Of a DNA stretch of 64,000 bases, positions 38,029 to 48,335 are shown one piece after another; within the stretch, counting starts at the first letter, position 1; every line of letters starts with the position of its first letter. The position numbers and the translations under genes were made by a program. The stretch is from Schistocephalus solidus (Eukaryota > Platyhelminthes > Cestoda > Diphyllobothriidea > Diphyllobothriidae), in the NCBI GenBank assembly GCA_017591395.1, contig WEDG01004640.1:44786-108785 (forward strand), written 5' to 3'. The notes below the pieces were generated by a model that was given only the letters and a program-made list of their open reading frames with translations, searched no databases and was not told where the DNA came from.

Positions 38029-38146
38029 ATAATGAAGTCGCATCTCCACGAGTTTAACTGGTGGCACTTAAGCTCCACCCACAGCAACTGCAGAGGATCA
38101 TTTTACAAGCGACAAAAAATGACTAGAGCTCTGATCAAAGACTCAC

Positions 38147-38932
38147 CTTACTAAGGGGTTTTGTGTAGCTTTTCATGTAGAATGGGAAGTGGCAGAGCTC
38201 GCATTTGGTTGAATGGCTGACAGAAATCCACTGCTGCACGCAGACCTCGTGCACGTACTTCAGACTGCCGTCGCACAGACAGGGAGCGATCAGGCGGCCT
38301 AGGTCGCGCGGCCTGCCGCCCTCCTCATCTTGATCCTCCGTGGTTTGTCCACTGATCGTAGAGGGGGGTGAAGAGAGGACGCTGGCATTCGAGCGGGCAG
38401 GCGGAAGGGTGGAGGCGGAGGAGGGCGGACGCTGACCTGTGGCACCGGCGCTTACACACACCGAATTGCCGCTGACAAAGCCCCTATAACTGTGACAGAT
38501 GCGGCACATGGGCCGCTGGAAACTGGAGGTGGTGAGGCTGTTGCGGGAGAACGCGCGGCTGACATTCTCCGGTCGCCGATGCCGCTGCGCCTCAGACGAA
38601 ACATCGTTTGTCAGTGGCACCTCAGTCCAGGCCTCCAGAGGCAAAGGGGCGGGGTTCGGAACTGTCTCAGGTGCACGCGCTGAGGATGGCACCCTTGCTG
38701 CGTTGGGTAACTGGGTTGATATTGCAGTCACGGGTGCCGTCCGCATTGCGTTGACGGACAATGACGTGGAGGGACGAGGTAGGGGGTTAGACATGCTAAT
38801 TGTTTTGCGTCGCGGTGATGATAGTGACAGACGTAGGGAGGAACGGAGAAAGCGAGAACATAGTTCACCACTTGTGCGCACTATTGACCGCGCAGGGGTG
38901 GAGGGAGTAGCACTGTCTGGAGTTGAGGAGGT
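38147..38932 (-). CDS. MARCH-type E3 ubiquitin ligase, exon with RING-CH domain
   Basis: Internal exon of 786 bases (262 codons, phase 0 at both ends). It starts after a TTTCTAG acceptor (intron AG at 38933-38934) and ends ..PLSK before a GTGAGT donor at 38146-38141. The first 140 residues are Ser/Pro/Arg-rich and look disordered. The RING-CH follows: CRIC at residues 143-146, CLC at 218-220, His 228, Cys 231, and CELC at 244-247. This gives all eight zinc ligands in C4HC3 order with normal x7, x2 and x12 spacings. The loop between the second and third cysteines is 71 residues, against about 13 in vertebrate MARCH8. It is Ser/Pro-rich with an acidic DQDEE patch. The RING-CH recruits E2 enzymes. 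No start codon can be assigned: the longest frame here begins with GTG, so the ATG is in an upstream exon not identified. Confidence 0.9.
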
Positions 38933-39525
38933 CTAGAAATGTGTAAAAAAGGGTGAAGTTATATGCACCCAAGCAAGCCGAAGTGTCCTGGGGGAATGTA
39001 GACGTGAAATTCTTGTGGTTAGTACACATGACTCATATCGCGTATTTAGGTGTATCGCTTAATAACCAGATGTCGCAGCGACGGAACACGCTACGTGGAA
39101 TATTCGAAACAGGAAGGAATTTTGAAAGCACACGCCCAATTGCACGGGCTTCCGAAAGTGGTGAGAGATGGAGGTGGTGGTGGATATTAGAATGCGTAGA
39201 ACTGATCAGTTATCACTTTTCAGATGACCATATAGGCGTGCGTGGTCGCGCTTCCATTTGGTTCATCGTACAGGAGATCTGCCTGACAGCCTCTTAACCG
39301 CCGAGTTGAAAATTAAATTCGCGGATGATGAAATTAGGACGAGCCTGGATTCATGAATATCTCAACATTTTGAAATAGCAACGTTCTATTGCGCGCAGAA
39401 AGTTTCTCTTCACATTTGGCCGATACCAGCTTGCATCTGTTATCGACACAACAAAATAAGTGGGTCATAAAAAGTACACAGTGCCAGATGGTTAAAATGG
39501 GCTTAATAAGTCCGTCTTTTCTAGG
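38933..39525. other. Sequence upstream of the MARCH RING-CH exon
   Basis: Intron by the acceptor at 38933-38934. I found no further MARCH exon here on the minus strand. Plus frames at 38953-39297 show no domain. Confidence 0.45.
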
Positions 39526-39529
39526 ACAT

Positions 39530-39880
39530 GCCCTGAAAACGGCATATGCGGTAGGCTCGCTGGACCAAAACAGGGCTTACGTCGGGGTAAGCCAGGCATT
39601 ATTGTTATGCGAACCCATAACAAATACCACACATGGGGCGGGGTGTGGTCGCACGCGTTGATGTGGGTTCCCGTTACACTAGCCACAAGTGCCCTCTCCC
39701 ACTTCCGGTCTTCTTCACTCGGTCCACACGCAGGGCCCAGGCGAGAGAGGAGAAGGGCGTGGTAGACGCCACGAAACTCTACTATCACTTAAACAAATTC
39801 CCATTCAAGTCACCATTCTTGCGCCCGCCCCTACTGTAGCGCATGCGGGAATGAACGAATGAATGAATGAATGAACGCAT
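39530..39880 (+). repeat. R3 tail copy with companion repeat and GAAT run
   Basis: The companion segment (CGCTGGACCAAAACAGGGC, CCCATAACAAATACC) is followed by a shortened tail (CTCCCACTTCCGGTCTTCTT, CAAGTCACCATTCTTG). It ends in a GAATGAAT tetranucleotide run at 39848-39880 close to a final CGGTCGAACGGCC. Confidence 0.6.
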
Positions 39881-39899
39881 GCCAGAATGAACGGTCGAA

Positions 39900-41089
39900 C
39901 GGCCATTTTTTCCGGAAAAGGTCATTTCGGAACAGGGTGAAGTCTAATCATTTGAATCTGTAACAATGCGCGGAGCCGCTCACACACGCTTCATGGTATA
40001 GAACAGAGAGTGCAATAACTCCGGTCCTCTAGATAGTTGTGTTCTCCGGAAGTGAACGCTGAGTCACCAGACAACAGATAGCGGACACTACGTGCATACA
40101 TATTAGTGCTGCTCCAGACTTTGTTGGAAGAGCGTATACACAGATCCACTTATGCGAAACGAAGTGGCCGGCGTAAACCTTAAAGGTTAGTGTAATTCAT
40201 TTGATTCAGCTGCTTCGACCTTCATCGGGTCAAAGGGGTATTCTCTTTCCGGTACCTTGGTGTTACTCCGACATCTAATTTTCCATTCATTTTCATTCCT
40301 ACTAGCCTGCCAACGAATGCTAACACTAACGAGCACAATAGTTAGATTTAAGGTTACATTGCCATGAAGTACGGTCGCGTATTACACGTCAAGATATCCT
40401 TTGTTCACTGAGTTGGGTCGCATATTACGTTCTTGCCGTTACCAGTCTTGGTTAACGAAAGTCGAGGACATGAAAATGTGTCACTTGAACTACCACTATG
40501 ATCACGGTTTCAAATAAATCTCAGAGAACCGGTAATTTTGTCCAGAACTCCAAGGATAGACTGTGATTTCTAAACGAACAAAGGCCAAATCCTTTGAGAC
40601 AACGTCCAATAAAATTGCCGAATTTCCGCATTAACAAAACTTTGTAAATTTATATTACAGGGCAACTGTAGGTTATGCAAGCCGTTTTAGCAACCACCCA
40701 CCCCAGGATCGTGTAAAACAGGAATGATGGTAATAGTGGTTTCACGAGTGAGGCCTCACTCCGAGCAAGCAGCGGAATGTGTGCAAGAAACTATAAGAAA
40801 TAAATATATTTCCGCCAAATTGAATCTTCTAGCTTGATAATCAAAAATAATCGAATAAAAAAGCACCACAATGGAACAGCTGTACATATCAGTATATTGA
40901 AATATTGGTATCCCAAGAAATTTAATTAAATTAAGTTGTTATTTTGGAACAAAATAACTTTATTATGTACATTTTCGAGGCTGGTACCCCAGTTCGTCTT
41001 CAGACAAATGGAAGTTGTACACAAAACAGTTAACCTTAAACAATTACTAACACAATATTCTATGGTTAGCTAAAGTTGGAGCCAATGGG
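39900..41089. other. No gene recognised
   Basis: AT-rich sequence. The last 150 bases lie immediately 3' of the Penelope-like fragment on the minus strand and may belong to that element. Confidence 0.4.
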
Positions 41090-41460
41090 CGTCCATTGCT
41101 TTAACTTATCCGGTCGAAAGTGGCTTTGTTCACTTTCGCTTGACCTTGAGAAATTTTTAATTGGCATTCAAATCGATATTCCAGTTAATGCATGCCTAAT
41201 TTGAGTGCATTGCCTCCAGGAATTCGCGGCCCTTCCTTGTTGGTCAGGCACCAACGATTTGGATATCCTCCCATGCAAATAGGTGACCTGTGTCGAGTGT
41301 GTGCATGGCTAACCGAGATAAGGGGTCTCGTCTTCTCATCACTAACTGATGTCCATGTAAACGGGCGGATAGAGATTTTCCGGTTTTGCCACAATAGACT
41401 GCATCACAACTGGTACACGGTATTTTGTATTTTCTGTTGAAATAGCCAACCCTGCCTAAG
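41090..41460 (-). mobile_element. Penelope-like element fragment, GIY-YIG endonuclease
   Basis: On the minus strand a frame from about 41440 reads YKIPCTSCDAVYCGKTGKSL, then ARLHGHQLVMRRRDPLSRLA and HTLDTGHLFAWEDIQIVGA before a TGA near 41250. After a frameshift, GREFLEAMHSN and WNIDLNAN follow down to about 41170. This is the GIY-YIG endonuclease of a Penelope-like element, with YCG in place of YIG. It is a different subfamily from the copy at 18994 (different spacing of the Cys pair and different linker). The RT is not seen upstream. Confidence 0.75.
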
Positions 41461-41942
41461 GATGTACAAGCTGGGTGCGCAAAGTTGCAGGTTTGTGCGC
41501 TATTTGTATATGGTGTTTCTTGAGCTGTCTTTCGACGAGTTCAGATACATTCTTTACATACATTATATGAATGTAATAGTTAACATGCAGAGGTTCACTT
41601 CCCAGCGCTAGGAAATGAAAGACCAAACCACGCCTGCTAAAACAATTTAGTAGTTACCTATGTATATTGAAAACAGGGGGCTGACATAACCTATCCGAAA
41701 CTTTTAAAGTTCTGCCAGATAGAGAAAATTACCATTTAAAATCAAGGGTTCATCTTTACGCTGAACTAGACTTCTTTGGCATAAACGAGCATGTGTTAGT
41801 CAAGTGAACTTTACTGTGAGATCAGGCGACACTTTTCCTATGTGATTCAATTCGAAAAAAAAAAAACATTTGGACATGGGATTAGTTACTTCCACTTTGA
41901 CGGGTGGCCTTATGTTAAATTCCAGGGCAGCACCTATACCGA

Positions 41943-42226
41943 TTCCTTTGACCCACTTGTGAAAAACTCGGCGGCCTCGGTGGGATTCGAACCCACGCCA
42001 GCAAGGAGAAGGCTTTAGAACAGCCAACGCTTTAGCCAACTGAGCTACGAGGCCCCACCGAGAGCCGTGAGTTTAATCACACTTGGGCCAAGTTACCCGC
42101 CCAGCCTACTGCAACGTATGGAATCCACCAATACTGATACAGCAAGCTGACTGCCCAAGCAGGATTTCCTAAGCAATCAATCTAGAATCCACCAGATGAC
42201 TACCAGGCACAAGTAATTAGTAGAGG
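41943..42226 (-). repeat. tRNA-like repeat family 2, left arm of palindrome
   Basis: Contains a tRNA-like head (41973-42054, minus) and the family body (CCGTGAGTTTAATCACACTT to CCACCAGATGACTACCAGGC). It pairs as an inverted repeat with 42360-42644, with few mismatches. Confidence 0.85.
41973..42054 (-). tRNA. tRNA-like sequence, copy 1 (probably pseudo-tRNA/SINE head)
   Basis: 82 bases. The acceptor stem GGCCTCG/CGAGGCC is perfect, the D arm GCTC..GAGC is replaced by a C-to-T-weakened version (TAAAGC), and the T arm is GTGGG TTCGAAT CCCAC. The anticodon stem does not pair well in any register I tried, so I assign no anticodon. The A and B boxes look functional for RNA polymerase III. Confidence 0.45.
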
Positions 42227-42277
42227 ATTTTTGGCAGATTTGAATAATTCCTTTGACCCACTTGTGAAAAACTCGGC

Positions 42278-42359
42278 GGCCTCGGTGGGATTCGAACCCA
42301 CGCCAGCAAGGGGAAGGCTTTAGTACAGCCAACGCTCTAGCCAACTGAGCTACGAGGCC
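42278..42359 (-). tRNA. tRNA-like sequence, copy 2 (probably pseudo-tRNA/SINE head)
   Basis: 82 bases with a perfect acceptor stem, D arm GCTC..GAGC and T arm. The anticodon region TTGGCTGTACTAAAGCC gives at best a three-pair stem with a nine-base loop. Same flank ACTCGGCGG and CACTTGTGAAAA as the other two copies. Confidence 0.45.
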
Positions 42360-42644
42360 CCTCTACTAATTACGTGTGCCTGGTAGTCATCTGGTGGATT
42401 CTAGATTGATTGCTTAGGAAATCCTGCTTGGGCAGTCAGCTTGCTGTATCAGTATTGGTGGATTCCATACGTTGCAGTAGGCTGGGCGGGTAACTTGACC
42501 CAAGTGTGATTAAAATCACGGCTCCCGGTGGGGCCTCGTAGCTCAGTTGGCTAGAGCGTTGGTTGTACTAAAGTCATCCCCTTGCTGGCGTGGGTTCGAA
42601 TCCCACCGAGGCCGCCGAGTTTTTCACAAGTGGGTCAAAGGAAT
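42360..42644 (+). repeat. tRNA-like repeat family 2, right arm of palindrome
   Basis: Reverse complement of 41943-42226: body first, then tRNA-like copy 3 and the CACAAGTGGGTCAAAGGAAT flank. Sequence beyond it (to about 42665) also mirrors the segment 42227-42260, so two nested inverted repeats overlap here. Confidence 0.85.
42532..42613 (+). tRNA. tRNA-like sequence, copy 3 (probably pseudo-tRNA/SINE head)
   Basis: 82 bases in plus orientation. Acceptor stem, D arm and T arm are as in copy 2. The anticodon region reads TTGGTTGTACTAAAGTCATC and pairs even less well. Not assignable to an amino acid. Confidence 0.45.
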
Positions 42645-42834
42645 TATTCAAATCTGCCAAAATACTCTACCTATACCGATGTCTAAAACGAATCATACCA
42701 CTTTATTGTAAACATTCTTTGTATCAGAATGCGTGTACTGATGTATCTAAAGGACCAGCATGTACAAAATAGGATTTTCAGCGGCAAGTAGTAGTGCAGG
42801 CAGACGAACAAGGCTGAAAAAAAACAAGGGGGGG

Positions 42835-42985
42835 GACTGAAAAGGCCATTTCTGGCTTATTAGCCGTCGTCAGCCTGTCATACCCAAACCCAGGTGCTGC
42901 ACCACCCGAGGCTCAAATCCGCAACCCGCCATTCTAGTCTCCCTTGCCATCGTCGGCAAGGTTCATCTGCACTACCTATTACCCT
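42835..42985. repeat. SINE family 1 composite fragment
   Basis: A minus-strand core (complement of GGCTGACGACGGCTAATAAG) and a head containing GAGGCTCAAATCC are joined to a plus-strand piece reading CCATTCTAGTCTCCCTTGCC. Two fragments lie in opposite orientation. Confidence 0.5.
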
Positions 42986-43280
42986 CCCCAAATTAACCGA
43001 GTCTAACCTTAGCACTTGACGTTTCGTGCATGACATCTGTAATACGGAGTGGCACCCTCTCCTGTTTCCCGACCAAAAATGCACTTATTTAAGGGTCCTT
43101 AGTTTATCATGGTGTGGTAAACCCTTCATGCGATTGCGCTCTTTTACTGGATAGGGACCACTTACTGGATATTGAACGATCCCACCTCTATCCTAACTGC
43201 TATGTTCTCACGCTCCAAGATAGGAAGTAATATTACAATATTTACTATTTCAATATTCCCGATATAAAACGGCAAAACAA

Positions 43281-43561
43281 CGAGCCCGTGGCTCAACGGT
43301 TAAAACGTTGGACTCTGATCAACAGGTCACGGGTTGGAGCCTCGAGCGGTGAAGCACCTGGGGTCGGATATGACTGGCTGATGACGTCTTATTAGTCAGA
43401 AATGACCATCCCAGTCTCCCTTCTCTATGTCAGCATTATTGATCTACCTATAATACTACCAGCCGCTGTGCGGCTGCTATTGGGGCTCGAGAGTGAGCCC
43501 CAAGGCAGAAAGGGACGAGTATGTTCCACTAGCGAACGCTGAGCGTTCGTCAACGAAAGTA
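43281..43561 (+). repeat. SINE family 1, complete copy
   Basis: Best-preserved copy in the window. The head has an A-box-like TGGCTCAACGG (43289-43299) and a diverged B box, GGGTTGGAGCC (about 43331-43341). The core is GACTGGCTGATGACGTCTTA, then ATCCCAGTCTCCCTTCTC, a short CTA-rich tract, GCCGCTGTGCGGCTGC, GGGGCTCGAGAG, GGGACGAGTATG and GAGCGTTCGTCAACGAAAG. RNA polymerase III transcription is inferred from the head. Confidence 0.75.
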
Positions 43562-43694
43562 ATATTGTAGCCTACGCAGTTCTGTTGATTATACAGACAT
43601 TGAGAAGCAAGTGAATTGTTTCGACACTGGCGATTAGTTTGGTAGTACAAATATATCACTCATAAGGACGAAATTTGCAGCGTAACATTTTACT

Positions 43695-46173
43695 GCTATA
43701 TGGATTTGTCATTGTCTCTACTAACTGTCCCCTCTTCCCAAGCATATCTGCTAACGTTAAATATGCATTGCTTATTTCGCATTCATTGGCTGAAGTCGGC
43801 TGCGGACAAGGGACTGATAGTCTCAGATGGTTTGCGCAGCCATACCTGTGTGATGAAACTGTTGTAGTAGCATGCACAGACTATCTTGTTCACCTGTCTG
43901 AGTATTATTTTCAACTGTTGACCCTGCACTGTCGATCGAAAATTTCGAAGCATTCCCAGGTACTCAAACGGTGGTGGCACGCCAACAAGTTTGTTTGCAA
44001 ATTTTCAGCTAACTGCAGTGAAATCCGAAGCAGCCAAATTTGGTCTTTTCCAAGGGCTATGTGGCTGACAAAATTGGATCGAATGTGAGTAGTGGGTATT
44101 CATGCGCAGATCGCCCAACTATGGCAAGAAGCAAATAAATGCACCGAACATTCACCAGGACAGTACATAAATGATAAATGCGCGCGAAAAATGTCTCTTG
44201 TGCAATGAGTGAAGTTAGTGTGAGATGAACGGGCCCGCATAACAGATCTGTAGGAAAAGTACATGCTTGTTTTTTAGTACTTTGGGGTTTTTAGCAACCG
44301 TTAGTAACCCGATGTGTCAAACAGTACGGTTTATCCTCTGTCTGTTAGTTCTCTCCAATTAACTTGGAAAGCTGGCCCCAATCTAAGGACTGTTTGCCTA
44401 ATCTCTGCAGCACACTAACAGTCGCTGTGGCAGCCTTTTGACAACGCCTTTTACGACTAGTCCCAGTAGCATAAGTGCTCCCCTGGTCGAAGATCGAACC
44501 GTTCATATGGTCGCTGCTGCATAAACCGAGCACGGTTCTCGATCACGTGGCTATTATATGTACTGCCTTCCAACCAAAAGTCGGAAAATTTCCCCTCGCA
44601 CACACTTTGGCAACTGCACAAATGTTTACGGACTGCATACTTTCCTTTTATTTGCCCTGTGCATACTCATTAAAATTGGTCAGTATGTTCATCTTATGGC
44701 AACATGCTTCATTAAACATCCACGAATATAATTGTACATCAATCATACAGAAGCCTTATTCTGTGCTCCTTAACTTCCTTGCCAGCCGTTCTGATAAACG
44801 CATGATTCTGCAGCTTATTTTGTTAAAAACTAAATTTCACTACACTTTATCGTCAACCGATAGTATAGGTTTCAAACTGGAAGTGAATTGCTTATGAAAT
44901 CTCGTCGACTTTGAATTTAGATCCCATGCCCGTCGTCAATTTCTTGATCGAACGCTAATGCTTCGTATCATTAAAAGATATTCCTAAGCTAAACCCCTGT
45001 GAGTTTGAATGAATAACCGCAAGTGGTTACTTAGGGAGGAGGCTCGCTTACCGCACTCTGTCCGATCTCCGCATGTACAGGACGTCAATTTACGATGGGT
45101 CGAACTTCAAGCAAACTCGTTGGAACGATCGCACAACAGGCCGTCGATGGTCAGAATGAGATCTAATGACAACAGCAGCCGCAGCGAGGTCATCGCTGGG
45201 TCGCACAAATTGCAGGTGTTAATTGGGCCAGTAGAAATGCTGTAATTCAGCTGCCCGCATTCAGGAGACATGTCGGGTGGGGGGAGAGGTACGTTTGCCA
45301 AGGGCTTGGAGACGTTGATTGGGTGGTTCCTGATGCCGTCCAGGGGCCACTCTTAGGTAGACGCATTTCACTAGTTTACATAGTAAGTTTTGGGAAGTAG
45401 CGAGCGTCAGGGAATGAAGAGGATTAAGGTAAAAAGAGTCGGTACGAGAAAATAGCGCTAGTCGATGCCGCCATCCACCCTACGAAGGCTACAGAATATC
45501 GTCCAGAAATCGTTCAACTCGGCCACGAGGGTAAATGTTTGGAAAGTCATGTGTGAGCGACACTCACGATCCATCCTGATTCCAGGACGGATGATAGGCG
45601 TTCCGGATTGCCTTAATACTACAGCATATAGCCCATGCAGCAGCGGGTACATGTTCAGTTAACTGCACTACAGACAAAGTCAAGTGAGACTCGAATTACA
45701 GTTTGGCTTGTTGTGAAATGGCTGGGCGCATCACTTCCTCCAATAGTATGTCTACAAACAAAGTGACGTCAAATTTGGGACTGAGGTGTTTCCATTCGGC
45801 GAAATTGTTCGCGGACTTCGACTGGACCTGTATGGCATGGTGAATGAACTAGTATGGTTACGCGTTGTCGATAAAAATCACAATACAGTCAACGTCTCCT
45901 GCTGATTTGACAGAAATTGGAAACAGGGTCTAAGATAATTTTGCAGAACAACACTGTGCCATCGACCAATTGTCTTTGGGAAGCTTGTTGTGTGACGCCA
46001 CTTATACACCCCTCAAACGCGGAAGTTATTTTACTGTTAGATGATCACGGGTACATGCCCTTTGATTATTCTCCAGTCAATTATTCATTTATTTATTGCC
46101 AGTTTACAGGCAAGGACATGGAAGGAGAGGATATTGGTAATCTCCCCCTCAGAGGACCCACGCGCGTTCATGG
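43695..46173 (+). repeat. Large inverted duplication, left arm (about 2.48 kb)
   Basis: Mirrors 48336-50826. The interior matches at most positions over long stretches (for example 45000-45660 against 49021-49480), with small indels such as a 30-base addition at 46085-46112. The outer 100 bases (43695-43800) are clearly more diverged. No known transposase, RT or host domain is recognised in any frame. Confidence 0.93.
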
Positions 46174-46378
46174 GGCCACAAAACCGCTTTTAGACTCATT
46201 ATTCGATCATTTTAAAAGTAAGGAAATTAATACTTTTCAAATTTTGCCAGATTTAATCATGTTTGAGGCCACTAAGACTAGAAGCCAACATACGGCAATT
46301 ATTAGCGCATTGCAACCCACTGTTAGAAAGTCAATCAAAACAGTCAACCATGACCCGTTTCTAACGGCAAAAAAATGA
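45917..46378 (+). CDS. Unidentified ORF spanning the inner edge of the left arm
   Basis: 153 codons. The first 85 or so lie in the arm and are kept open in the mirror arm (48272-48571, minus), which reads the same METGSKIILQNNTV start and LLLDDHGYMPFDY. The rest enters the unique spacer (FDHFKSKEINTFQILPDLIM). No domain recognised. It could be part of an uncharacterised element protein or a chance frame in duplicated DNA. Confidence 0.25.
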   Translation: METGSKIILQNNTVPSTNCLWEACCVTPLIHPSNAEVILLLDDHGYMPFDYSPVNYSFIYCQFTGKDMEGEDIGNLPLRGPTRVHGATKPLLDSLFDHFKSKEINTFQILPDLIMFEATKTRSQHTAIISALQPTVRKSIKTVNHDPFLTAKK

Positions 46379-47479
46379 CAAAGTTGCATTGAAACAGCTC
46401 AAAAAGTACCATTTTGTGTCATCTAATTTACCGCATAATCAAAATTTTAGGAAGTAGAAATGTTCTACGTACCCACTTCGTCTGCGCCTTAGAATTTGCA
46501 GTCAGAAAGCGCGTTTTAGGGGCTGCCCAGACGTCTTCGGCGCTCCACTAATTTCGAGTCGAAATGAAACAGTGTCACAACCACTGTTTGCGAGGTTTCG
46601 ATTCAGCCTGCACAGGGCTGTAACCTTGACCTCCAGTAAGCATTGCTCAAGCATCGGTCAGAGCAGATAGCAGGTATCTAATGTCAAATAATTTATCACT
46701 TGTGTGGACCAATCAAAAACAGCACTGCTAATAACGAGATTTTAGGCAGCATGCCCGACGGCCAGCATGCCACACATTTAGATACTACCGGGGCACGTTG
46801 TTAAATGCCTGGTCCCAGTATTGCCTTTAAGTTATCGATTGTTATTATACCGTGATAATAGTTTCCGTGCGCATAATACAATTTGCGCTAAGACCTTAAC
46901 TTCTCGACATTTCGGATTGCACAGAACAATTCGACTGTTGAGCATCATGTCTCGAATAAAGCTGTCAGAGGACACAGCTGCACTATTTGTGAGTCCTCTT
47001 CCTTTAACCCACTAAACATTGTCTCTTCATCAAATGTTATCGACAAAGTTGGGCGGTGTGGACAAAAGAATCGGCGTGTGACCCTTCTAACCGACAACGA
47101 ACTATCGCCCGACCCCACCCACAAACACAATCCATAGGTAGGCATATAATACGGGATACGATGGCAATGGAGGTAGGGACAGTTTACACACCACAACAGG
47201 GCGGTACCGCGTTGACAATAAAAAAAAAACTTATACGCCCGCCGTCATCGTTCAAGACACTGTGTGAGCCTGCACATAGGCGTGCTACCACATTCTGAAG
47301 TTGTGGTAGTTGTTTGGGGTGTGCATCCCTAAGCAACGCCTGTCGTTCTCTGGGCTGTTTGGACAAGCACATCTACCAAGCGCCTCCTGTGGAGGAAAAG
47401 CCACGGCTAGAAAGGCCTATTTGACGTCCCGTAATTGTTGTACTAGGTGAAGGAGATTACTACTGCCGACAATGACACG

Positions 47480-47795
<316 letters not shown>

Positions 47796-48335
47796 TGTAC
47801 CAGGTGACTTCTGCTTCAAATACTTCAAGTAGAAGTTGGGTCGGCTGAGAACCGAAAGAAAGTAAAAATAGCAAACTGAGGCGAATATGTGTACGTGCAT
47901 TGGGTTTGCATACGGCAAGCCTGACGAGGGAATGTGGGAGCATCGTCGCATGATACTACTGCTACTGAAAACTTCCAGTTTACTTGCAGCGCTTCAGCGA
48001 TTTATCAAGCATAGCCCGCCGGAACACAAGACGATAAGGGCAATTTCAGAAAGTAGATCATACGAAGCACTCCTGGTCTTGTTTCTACAATCCACCGTGA
48101 AAGTTCGTTTCAATTCTCCCATCGAAGGCTACGTTGACAGTACAACACTTCTTAAACTAGGATCGGCTTTGAAAACTTCATTCGCAAACTATAAATCTGC
48201 TTGATTCCACTGATGACGGAGCATCTTACTACTACCTCGCTGAACTTATAGTCTACTGATAGAAAACTTAGTTAGTTTTTAGGTACTGCAATCGGATGCA
48301 TAAATTGTATCAACTGCATATATCTGAGTTTAAAA

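Noticed and set aside
38492..38936. Plus-strand frames of 63 and 145 codons opposite the MARCH RING-CH exon
   Set aside because: They are antisense shadows of a clear coding exon and show no domain of their own.
41800..42039. Frame reading MAKALAVLKPSPCWRGFESHRGR
   Set aside because: It is a translation through the tRNA-like unit and its flank, with no independent support.
41973..42613. Three functional tRNA genes (possibly Tyr with GTA, or a class II tRNA by length)
   Set aside because: No anticodon stem pairs properly in any register tried, with or without an intron after position 37. The units are repeated with their flanks, so SINE heads or pseudo-tRNAs are more likely.
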